Shown piece after piece: positions 28,211 through 38,200 of a stretch of 60,339 bases of DNA. The notes below the pieces were generated by a model. It worked only from the letters and a program-made list of their open reading frames with translations. It made no database searches and was not told the origin of the DNA. Every line of letters begins with the position of its first letter. Within the stretch, counting starts at the first letter, position 1. A program made the translations under genes and the position numbers. This stretch comes from a virus. Location of the stretch: IMG/VR virus record IMGVR_UViG_3300042518_000658, positions 1 to 60,339 of that record; one strand, given 5' to 3'.

Positions 28211-29029
28211 ATGGACGATTTAGCCTCGCAGTATTGCAGTGAGCGGGAGGTGACGCCCGACTACCGACAGGCCCTGCACAGGGTGGCCCGTTCGATGGCG
28301 GCGGCAGGCATCACTCCTTCGATGCTGACAGACTCCTTAGTGAACCGCTGGCTGGCTGGACTCAAGCAGTCCGCGACAACCCGCAGCAACTATCGGCGGA
28401 TGGCTTGCACATTGCTTCGATTCGCAGCCGACCGGCAGTTGGTTGGTGGACAGTTTAGCGGTCGAGTGATAAAGGTCAAGCAAAAACTTTCGCCGCCGAT
28501 TGCATGGTCGATGGCCGAACTATCGACGCTGATCGCTGCTTCAAAAAAGTTGGATTACGATCTGCGGAAGGGCTGTCCTGCCGCTTTGTTTTTCGAGGGC
28601 TGGGTTCGAGCAGGCTTCGAGACCGGGCTGCGGTTCAGTGACCTGCTGGAACTGAAGGTGTCGTGCCTGCGTGGGGACCGTCTGTATGTCGTGGCCAACA
28701 AGACGGGCGTGCCGATTCCAAAGAACCTGTCGGCCCGCTGCGTGGAGAATCTCACGGAACTAAGTGTCCGAGGAGACGGGGTGACATTCTTCCGCTGGGC
28801 TCTGGCTGAACGGTGGCTCAGAATCCACTTCGCCCGACTGTGCCGGAGTGCCGGTCTGTCTGGAACCCCGAAGTGGCTGCGTCGGTCTGGGGCCACACAC
28901 TGCGAGGCCAGAAGCCCGGGGTCTGCCAAGCGGTTTCTGGGTCACCTGTCTGACGGTTTAGCCCTAAAGCATTATGTGGACCAGACCCTGCTGCCCGATC
29001 AGTGCCCAGCCCCGCCGCCGATCCCCTAG
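28211..29029 (+). CDS. int: Tyrosine recombinase (integrase)
   Basis: A 272-residue integrase from the ATG at 28211 behind CAGGAG. The core-binding domain spans about 1-95. The catalytic set is Arg141 (GLRFSDLL), Lys164 (NKTG), KWLR (Lys221, Arg224; Lys in place of the usual His), His245 (FLGH) and Tyr255 (LKHY). It should join attP at 28076-28125 with a host tRNA-Met gene. It is a lone rightward gene between two leftward blocks and overlaps the last late gene by four bases tail-to-tail. Confidence 0.9.
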   Translation: MDDLASQYCSEREVTPDYRQALHRVARSMAAAGITPSMLTDSLVNRWLAGLKQSATTRSNYRRMACTLLRFAADRQLVGGQFSGRVIKVKQKLSPPIAWSMAELSTLIAASKKLDYDLRKGCPAALFFEGWVRAGFETGLRFSDLLELKVSCLRGDRLYVVANKTGVPIPKNLSARCVENLTELSVRGDGVTFFRWALAERWLRIHFARLCRSAGLSGTPKWLRRSGATHCEARSPGSAKRFLGHLSDGLALKHYVDQTLLPDQCPAPPPIP

Positions 29030-32000
29030 TAGAACAGCGGGTTGCTCATGTCCACGCCCTTGGGTGGCTTGCGTTCCTGCCGCTGCTCCCGGTTGAGTTG
29101 CCGCTGGAGGGCATACAGCCGGACAACCTCTGGGTCAGTCAGAGGCAGGGCCTCCTCGGGGATGTAGGCCTGCTCAAACCTACGGACATTGGGGTGATCC
29201 CCGATTATGTCTTGAATCTTCTGGAGTGCGTCATACCTACGAACATCGTCTGAGATGTTCTGTATCTTTACGCCAGTAAAGGCATTGAACACGTTCTGTG
29301 CGGCACGGGCAGAATCCACCGGCACCCGCTCGGAGTCAGATGCCCGCCGTGCCAACTGGAGAACACGCGGCACAAAGGGCACCAACTGGGCCAGCGGGTC
29401 CAACGAGCCCAGCAAATTGTCGGCGGCAGAGTACCGGGCCACAACTCCCGTCCGTCTGCCCAGTGCCTGTAGGGTGGCTTCGCTTGTTGCCTTAGGCCTC
29501 TGGGTATAGAGGTCCTGCCCGGTCATGGCCTCGATGCCTGACTTCATCAGGGGGTGGAGGAGCCCGCCCGACAGGCTCTGGAACGTCTTCCAAGCACTCT
29601 GCCCGGGTGCCACGCGGCCATCCATGTCGGTGGCTAGTTTGATCTGGTTCAACTGGTCGATGCCCGGGAAGTCCACATCAGAGAGCCACGCAGACACGCC
29701 TTCTGTGGCCGGGGAGATGGCGTTGACCGCCGCCCCCAGCACGGGAAGGTTCCGCATGGGCTCCAGACTCAGGCCGTACTTTTGCCGGATGGAGGCAGGG
29801 ACGTACCCGTCTTGGTCATTGGTCTGGGCCAGCCGCTCAGGCAGACGCATCCCGAGTTGGAAGAACCGGCCACCCGGGTCGTTATAGAGTTGATCCGCAG
29901 CGTACTTGGATATGCGGGAGGTATAGGCCCAGAACGGAACGACGCGCCTGAACCATTCCCTTTCGACTCTGGTAAGGGACCCATAGTCCACTTGACTAGC
30001 CTTGATCCTAGCGGCGGCAGCCTTGGGGTTGAGGCCTTGGCCAAGCATTGCCATGTAGCCAGAGATGCGGTTGATGTTGTCTGTGGTGTCGCCCAGTTTG
30101 GAGGACCACCGCAGGATCGGGTTGGTCAACTCCGGGTCGCCCACCTTCCCGATGTTCATCGGGTTGAGCGTTTCTAGTGCCTTGCCCGGCTGCATGGCCC
30201 AGTTGTTGAGGTTCCCGAGTTCCGAGTAAGCCGTGTTCTTTACTGACACGGGAGCCCGGCCAGATATAAGGTCTCCAATCTGGTAGCCCAGTGTGGTCTG
30301 CGGTGCGGAGCCGGGGACCATCTCGCCCATGATCCCCCGACCGGAAGCCCTCGATGCTGCCTCGCCACCAAGGTCTGTGATCCTGCGGCCCCGAAGCAGC
30401 CCGCTGGCGGCAAGGTCACCCAAGAAGGCCCGCCGCCTTTGGTCCGGTGCCATGTTGGCGTAGCGGGGCATCAGCGACACGACTTTGTCTGCTCGGTCCC
30501 ACTGCCCCTGCAAGACGTACTTGGCACCCGCATAGCCACGCATCAGGTCTGAAGGGCTGCCAACTTCCAGCAGGTTAGAGAACATACCTGAGTACCAGTC
30601 CCTAGTGAACCGGGCAGGCCACGCAAGTATGCTTCCTTTCCATAACTTGGTGATGTTGTCTATGGCTTGCAGGAACTTGTTATGGACTTCGGGCTGATGA
30701 TAGAAGTCCGCGATCCTGTTCAGCCTCTCCATGAGCCGCTTGTCTATGGAGATGTCCTTGAGTTCGTTGAGTGCCACGCCGGAGAACCCGCCCCGCTGCT
30801 GAAGACGCTGCAACAGATTGGCAGCCGCACCCTCGACCTTCCGGCTGACGCCCGGAAGCATGGGGCCAATCTCCGTGTAGGTCTTGAGTTTCAGGTTCTG
30901 CATGGCCTGCTTGATCGGCATCTGGCCAGAGGCGTCTAGGTAGTTGTTCCGCTTGGCACGGCTTGCAAGAACGTCATAGAGGACATCCGCACGCTTGAAG
31001 GCACGCTCTCGGCCCGTCATGTAGCGGGCGGCATCCTCGGCAACGTGCGCCCCGAACAGCGGGTACTTCTTCTCTATTGCTTTAGGGTCAATCTGGTTGA
31101 GCAGGCGGGCCAGTTTCTGGGCGTGACGCAGGTTGTATCTGGCTGGCTTGCCGTTGGGCAGCCGTCCGCTCGGGAACATCTGGGCAGCCTTGGCGTCCAA
31201 CTTTCGCTTGATGTACTTGGCAGCCTCGGCATCGGTGGCAATCGACCGACCCGGCCCCGCGACATTGGGGTCAAGGCTCAGTTCGTTGATCGTGTCCGAC
31301 CCGCCCGGAACGTGATAGGCCTTGTCTCTGGCCAACTGGTCTCCGGTCGTGACCGAGTAGTTCTTGCCGCCTGACACCTGCCCGCGAACCCGCTGCTCGA
31401 AACTCAGGTTGTCTATGCTGCGGGGGAAATACTGAGTTCCCCACTTGTCCATGAGTTCAGCCGACCCGATCCCCGCCTTGCGGCTTTTGGTGATGTAGTC
31501 CCGGGCTTCACTGGCCCAGTTGTCCACAAACTTCTGAAGGGCAGGGACGCTTTGGATGAACTGCCGCTCTGCCGGGGTGGCTACATTCTCGATCACTTTT
31601 CGCAGGGTCTGGCTGGTGTTGGCATTCAGATGCTGCTCTGGGTAGTCCAGCATCATGTTGGCTACTTTGTCAGCGGCCACCGCCTCACCGGCTGCATCTG
31701 CCCTTGACAACTGCTTGGCCAGAATCTGGTCGCCCTCGTCAACAGTTCCTCGAACGCTGTTGTCGAACGTGGAAACAAGGTGTCTGCCCGGCCCGCTCCA
31801 CCGCATGGCCTGCCCCACACGGTCCAACTGTTTGCCGATCACCTCACCGCCCGGCAGGTTGAACACGGTAGAGGTGTCGGACAGGGGAAGCCTGAACCCG
31901 ATGTCTCCACCCAGCGTCTGGTTGGCAACGTCGGAGTAGGTGCCGCCAGACCTATAGAGGTAGTCGTTGATGTCCTTGATAGCCGCAGCCTGATCCGCAG

Positions 32001-32664
32001 CCGGACGGGCCTTAACCAGATCGTCCAGTGTGGTGGTCCGGGCCGCCTGCCGAGGGCCGACAAGGGGCCGGGCGGCAAGGTCGCCATCGGTCAGATCGTT
32101 CAGGCCGATGCCGTCAAAGTTCCTCTTGAATGCGTCTAGGGCGTTCTCTCCGAACTTCCCAAGATCACCGCCGGTATTGATCAGGCGACGAGACGCAACC
32201 CTCTGGACATCGTCAAATATGTTGGCGGCCTTGGCTGCACGGGCTGCCTTATTAACTGCACCGGCTCCGAACGTGATGAGGTTGAGTGGGTCAATCGCCA
32301 TCTCCAAGCCAGCCCCAAGGAGCGGCCTGCCCCATCCGCCTAGTGCCTGCTTGCTGGGAAGGAGCCCCATGCCCTCAAGGGCCTGTTCTCCGGTGGTCTT
32401 AGAACCGAGCGGCTTCCCGGTCAGGATGTCCAATGCCCAAGAGGTAGGGGCATTTATGGCATTGAACAGCGTGCTGCTGAACTGCGGGGCTTTCTCGTCC
32501 AGTTGGGACAGGAGTTCGTCCCGTTCCTCTAGGGGTATGCCCGTGGCAGAGACCTGCTCGTCTAGCCCGGAGTAGAGGCCGGGCAGTACCCCAGTGCCAA
32601 TGGGGGACCGCCTAGCCTGACGGGCTGACTGAACCGGAGTGTAGCCGCCCAGTTCTTCAAACAT
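29026..32664 (-). CDS. Giant internal virion protein (1212 residues)
   Basis: The last gene of the late operon. It is mostly helical. The N-terminal region has a hydrophobic Gly/Ala segment (GWGRPLLGAGLEMAIDPLNL, near 110-130). Near two-thirds it carries REWFRRVVPFWAYTSRISKY, a motif I associate with very large phage structural proteins. No peptidoglycan-hydrolase motif was recognised. In podoviruses such proteins sit in the capsid core and are ejected to form a channel across the envelope. Order and size support that role here. Confidence 0.75.
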   Translation of the reverse strand: MFEELGGYTPVQSARQARRSPIGTGVLPGLYSGLDEQVSATGIPLEERDELLSQLDEKAPQFSSTLFNAINAPTSWALDILTGKPLGSKTTGEQALEGMGLLPSKQALGGWGRPLLGAGLEMAIDPLNLITFGAGAVNKAARAAKAANIFDDVQRVASRRLINTGGDLGKFGENALDAFKRNFDGIGLNDLTDGDLAARPLVGPRQAARTTTLDDLVKARPAADQAAAIKDINDYLYRSGGTYSDVANQTLGGDIGFRLPLSDTSTVFNLPGGEVIGKQLDRVGQAMRWSGPGRHLVSTFDNSVRGTVDEGDQILAKQLSRADAAGEAVAADKVANMMLDYPEQHLNANTSQTLRKVIENVATPAERQFIQSVPALQKFVDNWASEARDYITKSRKAGIGSAELMDKWGTQYFPRSIDNLSFEQRVRGQVSGGKNYSVTTGDQLARDKAYHVPGGSDTINELSLDPNVAGPGRSIATDAEAAKYIKRKLDAKAAQMFPSGRLPNGKPARYNLRHAQKLARLLNQIDPKAIEKKYPLFGAHVAEDAARYMTGRERAFKRADVLYDVLASRAKRNNYLDASGQMPIKQAMQNLKLKTYTEIGPMLPGVSRKVEGAAANLLQRLQQRGGFSGVALNELKDISIDKRLMERLNRIADFYHQPEVHNKFLQAIDNITKLWKGSILAWPARFTRDWYSGMFSNLLEVGSPSDLMRGYAGAKYVLQGQWDRADKVVSLMPRYANMAPDQRRRAFLGDLAASGLLRGRRITDLGGEAASRASGRGIMGEMVPGSAPQTTLGYQIGDLISGRAPVSVKNTAYSELGNLNNWAMQPGKALETLNPMNIGKVGDPELTNPILRWSSKLGDTTDNINRISGYMAMLGQGLNPKAAAARIKASQVDYGSLTRVEREWFRRVVPFWAYTSRISKYAADQLYNDPGGRFFQLGMRLPERLAQTNDQDGYVPASIRQKYGLSLEPMRNLPVLGAAVNAISPATEGVSAWLSDVDFPGIDQLNQIKLATDMDGRVAPGQSAWKTFQSLSGGLLHPLMKSGIEAMTGQDLYTQRPKATSEATLQALGRRTGVVARYSAADNLLGSLDPLAQLVPFVPRVLQLARRASDSERVPVDSARAAQNVFNAFTGVKIQNISDDVRRYDALQKIQDIIGDHPNVRRFEQAYIPEEALPLTDPEVVRLYALQRQLNREQRQERKPPKGVDMSNPLFY

Positions 32665-32666
32665 GG

Positions 32667-35216
32667 CTACTTAGCGGGATTGGGAGAAGCCTGTGCTGTG
32701 TTGCCAGCCCCGCCGCTAAAAAAGCCAACGACATCGCTAAAGGTGGGCAACTGAATCCCCGGCGGCTTGCCGGTGATGTTGGTGTACTTGGCCCGGCTGG
32801 CCGGGTCCTTGGCGTTAATGCCCGTGTAGTGGCAGAACGTGGTGTAGTCCATGTCGCTCGTACACTGGCGAACGTAGTTGATTTCTTCTGGCGTGGGCTG
32901 GCCGTTCCTCTGGACAATCTCTGCGGCCTGAGGCTGGGCAATCTGGACATGCAACGCCCGCACATGCTCGGGCTTTGCTCCGGGGCCGAGTTGCTGTTGG
33001 GCAAGCGTGCCCCACTCTGCAAACGTCGTGTCGCCTACCGGCTTGGACGAAACGGAATTGATGTTCTCCCGGTGCTTCTTGCCCGGGTCTTTGGCCTGTC
33101 CAACGGTGCCAGCAATCCACCTATCCAAAGCGGCTGCGTCCATGTCCCCACGAACAAGCATGGCTGCCATCTTGTCCCAGCCCATCATCGGCTGCTGGGC
33201 GTGCATCACCATAAAGGCGTTGGCTTTGTCTTGGGCCGTGGTTGCACTACTGACCCCGTCCAGCCCGGTCACAATAGCCTTGGGGATGCCGAACCGAACC
33301 GAGCGGTTGTACTGGTCTCGATCCTGCTGGACAGCAAGGGCGACGTTCTGCTCTTTGCGGAGCCGGAAGCCATTGAGTTGTTCGCTGTTCAGTTCCTGCA
33401 TGGCAGCAGCGTGCGGGTTCTGGTGACCGGCCTGAGCCGCCCGCTGGTAGGCAGACATATACAGGTTCTCAAGGTCCTTTCCAGAGACCCCAGAGTCCTT
33501 CATCTCCTTGGCCCAGCGTTTGGTCAGGGTCCGAATGGACTGATCCCGGTTCCGCATATCTTCCTTGTAGCGGAGTTCTGCACCGGGCTTGTAGCGTGTG
33601 CCACCGCCAGCAACGTCAGACGCTTCGTACCCGGAAGAAGCCATGCGTTCGTGACGCTTCCGCTCACGGGCAACATCAGCCTTCAGCATGGCGTCGTTGT
33701 CGCCATAGGCATGAATGTCTATCCCGTAGAGCATGGCTTCCTTGCGGTAGTTGCCCTCTGCCTGTGCCTTGCGGGCAGCCGCCATGTTGTCTTGGGTCAT
33801 CCCCCTCGGGACATAGGCACCGTTCTCGCCAGCGGTCTGATCCCAGACGTAATAGCCGCCGCGTGCGGTGCGGGGAGTTCCGTCAACGTCGTAGGCAATC
33901 TTGGCCTTCTGCTCGGGGGTCATCAGGTCCAGCGGGATTCCGTCCGGCACGCCCTTTCGACCGGCAAGGATGGAGTCATCGTCTTCGTTGACTCGGTTGT
34001 CCTTCCAGCCACGGCCCAGCGGATCGCCGTCCGGGTGGTTGATTAGGCTCTCTGCCACGATCTCGTCCATCTTGGCACCGGCCTCTTCAGGCCTCATGTT
34101 TGGCTTCAGCCCTTTGTGCTGGAGCCATTCACCAAAGTGCATATCGCCAATGAGACCGGCATCGCTTTCGATCTGGTAGGCCCGCTCAAGTTTGGCCGTG
34201 CTGCCGCCGTTCTGCTGGCTCCACTCGGCCACAGTCGGGGGCAGGGTCTCTTCGCCCGGAAGCGGCTTGGTGCCAGCCGGGTCGGCCCATCCACCGCCGG
34301 GGCCTTTACGCCCTGCCTGCCGTTCACGCTGGGCAGTTGCAGCGGCACGCCTTCCACCGGACGCATTGCTGGCATTGGGGATTTCCGGCGGCAGTTCCAT
34401 CCGTGGGGCGACCGGATTGGGTGCAGTGCCAACAGGAAACGAGTTGCCCTGTGCCTGCCGCTGGTCTTGAACAACGGCATCTCCGGCGGCCTTGTCCTTC
34501 GACCGTCGTGCATCCCCTACGTCAATGCTGGCCCCCATCGGGAGTTCGGGCTCCTGAGGAAGCATCGAGGTCGGGTCCAGTTCGGTCTGTCTAGCCAACT
34601 GGGAAGCAAACTGATCTTGGGTAAGGGCACCCGGAGAACGCCAAGGCTCAAACTCTGGGTTCAGCGGCTCTTGCTGCGACTGCCTGTTCATGGCCAGCGG
34701 ATTGAAGTTGGCCCGGCCATCGCCCTGCACGTTGTCGAACCGCCCGGCCTGCAAATTACGGTAGCCCCTGACGCCAGCCCGTGTGTCCTTCTGGGCTTTG
34801 GTCAGTGCCCCGGGTGCCCGCCATGCCTCGAAGTGTTCGGGGGGCAGGAATGGGTGACCGTTTCCGTGAAACGCACCCATCTCTAAAGGATTCACTGGCG
34901 ACTCGCCCGGCCCGGCAACGCTGTCAAACTGCCCGGCATGGAGCAACCTGTTGCCCTGTGCTGCGGCTGCTGCGTTTGCCTCGGCTTCCCTGTCCGCAGC
35001 GAACTGACCAGTGGCCTCTAAAACCTGATCGGCAAACTGGCCTTGCTGCTGCTGTGCTGCCGCCTGCTGCTCGGCGGCTTGCTGCTGGGCTACACGAATC
35101 CGCTCAATGGACTGCGCAGCGTCAAACACCTCCGGCATGGGCATAGTGGCGGGGCTTGGCCTCCACCGTGACGGGGGCACGGGCGTCGGCTGCGGCCATC
35201 CATAGTTCTGATTCAT
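32667..35216 (-). CDS. Large internal virion protein with internal repeat
   Basis: 849 residues from the ATG at 35216 (GGAG upstream). The first 75 residues are Gln/Ala-rich coiled coil. Two copies of a roughly 65-residue repeat follow: HAGQFDSV...NPLEM...HFEAWRAPGALTKAQ and QAGRFDNV...NPLAM...EFEPWRSPGALTQDQ. A charged helical body with YKPGAELRYKEDMRNRDQS near the middle comes next. Probably an ejected core protein that works with the two neighbouring giant proteins. No enzyme motif was recognised. Confidence 0.7.
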   Translation of the reverse strand: MNQNYGWPQPTPVPPSRWRPSPATMPMPEVFDAAQSIERIRVAQQQAAEQQAAAQQQQGQFADQVLEATGQFAADREAEANAAAAAQGNRLLHAGQFDSVAGPGESPVNPLEMGAFHGNGHPFLPPEHFEAWRAPGALTKAQKDTRAGVRGYRNLQAGRFDNVQGDGRANFNPLAMNRQSQQEPLNPEFEPWRSPGALTQDQFASQLARQTELDPTSMLPQEPELPMGASIDVGDARRSKDKAAGDAVVQDQRQAQGNSFPVGTAPNPVAPRMELPPEIPNASNASGGRRAAATAQRERQAGRKGPGGGWADPAGTKPLPGEETLPPTVAEWSQQNGGSTAKLERAYQIESDAGLIGDMHFGEWLQHKGLKPNMRPEEAGAKMDEIVAESLINHPDGDPLGRGWKDNRVNEDDDSILAGRKGVPDGIPLDLMTPEQKAKIAYDVDGTPRTARGGYYVWDQTAGENGAYVPRGMTQDNMAAARKAQAEGNYRKEAMLYGIDIHAYGDNDAMLKADVARERKRHERMASSGYEASDVAGGGTRYKPGAELRYKEDMRNRDQSIRTLTKRWAKEMKDSGVSGKDLENLYMSAYQRAAQAGHQNPHAAAMQELNSEQLNGFRLRKEQNVALAVQQDRDQYNRSVRFGIPKAIVTGLDGVSSATTAQDKANAFMVMHAQQPMMGWDKMAAMLVRGDMDAAALDRWIAGTVGQAKDPGKKHRENINSVSSKPVGDTTFAEWGTLAQQQLGPGAKPEHVRALHVQIAQPQAAEIVQRNGQPTPEEINYVRQCTSDMDYTTFCHYTGINAKDPASRAKYTNITGKPPGIQLPTFSDVVGFFSGGAGNTAQASPNPAK

Positions 35217-35218
35217 CG

Positions 35219-38200
35219 CTATCTCCACTGGAAGAAGGTTTGGGGGGTGCCCTGCGGGATGTAGTGCTGGCTCCGCAAGAGCCGGATGCGGTCTTCGGGC
35301 GACAGCGGGCCGTCATATTGTGCGGCACCAACCCCCATCCCGTCACCCGAACTCGGGGCCTGACCCATGGTCGGTCTGCCATCGGCACCACCCGGCCATC
35401 CATTCCCAACTGACGGATCGGTGGAGGTGTCGTTGGCTGCCATCTGATGAAGGGCAAGGGCACCCAACCCCAAGGCGGTCTTGTACGGATGCCTGAACGG
35501 GTAAGTGACAACATCTTTGGCGGCACCTCCAAGTGAGCCAAGCCAAGTTCTTGGTGCTGGCTTTACGGCCCCATCGGCAGGAACATCGGTCTTGGTCTCT
35601 GGGCTTCCGGCATCCTTCGGAATTGTCTCCGACTCTTCTGTCAGCCTCTTAGCCTCGGCGTCTTCCGGTGCCTTCTCTGCATCTGCCTTGGCTGCGGCCT
35701 CTGCTTCTGGTGCGGCCTTGGCTGCTGCATCTGGCCCATCCTTCACCTCAAACTCGGCGTCGATGATGTCTTCATCCAGAGGGGTGCTGGAACTCTCAAC
35801 TGCGTCGATGGGCCTTCCGGCATCGGCGTCATCTGCCGGGCTGCTCCGGCCCACTGCTGCCATGCCAGTGCCGGGGTCAACCGGGTCGGCATCGACGGCA
35901 TCTTCAGCGGACCTGCGGAAGTTGGGCATCCCGTCCGCTGCGTTGCCCGGACCAGTGGCGACCAGACCAGTCCCCGGGTCCACGGGCGGCTCTGCCGGGG
36001 GTGCTTTCTCGGGCTTTGCCTTCGGGGTCTTGGGCGGTGCAGCGGAACGGCGAACCCGCTCTTCTAGGGCTGACCGCATGGGGGCCACAACCTCGGCTTC
36101 CCACAGTTCGGCGTCGGTTCCCGACAGGGCCTTACCGCGAGACTCCAGTTGCCGCATCTGCTCGATGGCTGCCTGCAACTGCTTCTGGCTGCCGTTGCCG
36201 GTAAAGACAGAGACAACCTGCTCGGCGTCGGCCTTGCCAGAAATGACCGGGTGTTCAGGCTCTGCCTTGGCAGGGGCGGGATTAACCGTGGGCTGCTCGG
36301 TGCCCGGACGGTTAGAGATAGCCGGGGCATCGTCCTCCCCGAGGTTGATATTGCTGGTGGTCTCTGCCGCCTTGCCCTTGTTCTTGCCAACCCGGCCACC
36401 AAGGGGCGGGGTTCTGGCCGACTGGATGCCGGTGAGAGCATCGGTGTGCCGGGCCTTGGCAAGACGCTCTTTCAGGTCATCCAAGAGGGAGTAGTCATCG
36501 GCCTTGGACCGAACGTGCTGGGCGTTCAGTTCCTTAAGTTGATCCCTAAGGGCCGTGGCCTGAGACGGGGTAATGCCCTCGGCCTCAAGTTGGTCATAGA
36601 TTTTGGAGATTTCAGGCGGCACCTCACCGAGGCGTTCGTTCACCTCGTCAATCTGGCGAAGCAGGTCCGATGTCCGCTCGTTCGTCAGGCTGTCAGGGAA
36701 GAACCGCGACCTTTCGGCAGCCAGTGCCTCACGCCGGGTGACTTCATCCGGTGTGAGGTTCCGGTTGCGGGCGTTGTAGGCGGCAAACTCGTCTTCGTAA
36801 CTGCTGCTCTTGGTGGGCTTTCCGTCCTTGTAGTTGCGGTAAGTCTCCTTATGCCAGTCATCAGCCGAGTCCCTGCTCGTCATCGGGCGAGGGCCAACCT
36901 CCGGCTCATCGACTTCGACTGCTTCATCGGCCTTGCGGGGCTCGGGCAGTTTGCCGTCCCAGTTCTTCAGGACCTCGTCCTTGGTGAACGTATCTTCTCC
37001 GGCAAGTTGCCCTGCGGTTTCGCCGTCAATCGAGTCTTGATCGACTGACCGGGAAAAGTCCTGATCGGATCGCGGCCTCACCGGAGTCTTGACGTATCGG
37101 TCGCTGTCCTGATACGCCTGAGAGGCTGTTTTATTGCGGGTTTCACGAAGCAGGCGTTCGCTATCCTGCTCGTACCTTGCCATCCTTTCCTCAAACGATC
37201 CTAGTTCATGCTTGCCAGCCTTGTTGGGGACCCCACCTTCCATCGGCACGTTGGCCGGGTCTTGGGTCGTGCTGACCGGCTCACTTGGCATCCGAGACTC
37301 TGGGGCCGGGTACAACTCCAAGTCTTCTTTATCAAGCCGGGCGGGACGGTAATCGTCGGCGGTCTCCACAATCCGGGTGGCACCGGGCTTGTAGTCTTCC
37401 CCCCACTGCGTACCCAGCCGTGACTCGATCTGCTTGGTCAGCCGCTCAATGGCCTGATCCCGGGTGACTGCCCTGTCTGCCTGTGTGTAGGGTGCGTCCG
37501 GGGAGTATTCCTTGGCCACCTGCTTGGCGAACTTGTCGCTGTTCTTGTTGACCGAGAGACCGATCTGGGCCATGGACCGCTGGTTAGCCGTGACCGGCAT
37601 GGTGTCGAACATGGACTGGTTGGCATTGCGAACCAGAACTTCGGCCATTTCGCGGGCACTTGTGAACACCTGCTGGGGCGGCAGTTTAGAGGCCTTGCCG
37701 CCGTCTTGGAGAAGTTTCCAAGCGTTCATCAAAGAGTCGTTGTCGCCGCCCTTGAGTGCCGCAGCCTCAGTGGTCGGATGCCCTGACCGCTTTGGGGTGT
37801 AAACAGCGGAGGTCGGATTGCCAAAAGCCAAGTCTTGGACGTACTGGTCGAAGGCATCCTGCGGGGACTTAGTACCGGCAAGGTCGTTGCTGGATGGGTA
37901 TGGCTTCTTAGGGACCGGGGCCTCCTTGTTGGCCATCTCCCTGACCATCTCAAACTGCTTCAGGATGGCTTCGTCGCCGTCGTTGGCTTTCGCAATAGCC
38001 TCGGCAATGCCCTTGTCCGACCCGAACAAGCCCAGCAGGGTTTCCCTCTGGAACTTGATGTTGGCCTCGACTGCCGCCTCGTAGGCCTCGCCATGCTTCA
38101 TGCGGGTGAAAGACTCTACGTCCCGCCTGCCAGTTCCCTGATCGACAGAGCGAACAGGGACTTTGCCGTTGGGAGTTTCAACCATATCGACGGTGGCATC

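Noticed and set aside
28059-28212. N-terminal extension of the RecE-like nuclease to the ATG at 28212
   Set aside because: The extra residues are a translation of the tRNA fragment and attP, so the open frame is probably accidental.
32829-34046. 405-codon plus-strand open frame
   Set aside because: Antisense shadow of the large virion protein gene; no ribosome-binding site or domain.
35505-36494. 329-codon plus-strand Ser/Ala-rich frame
   Set aside because: Antisense to the 1230-residue virion protein; low-complexity shadow.
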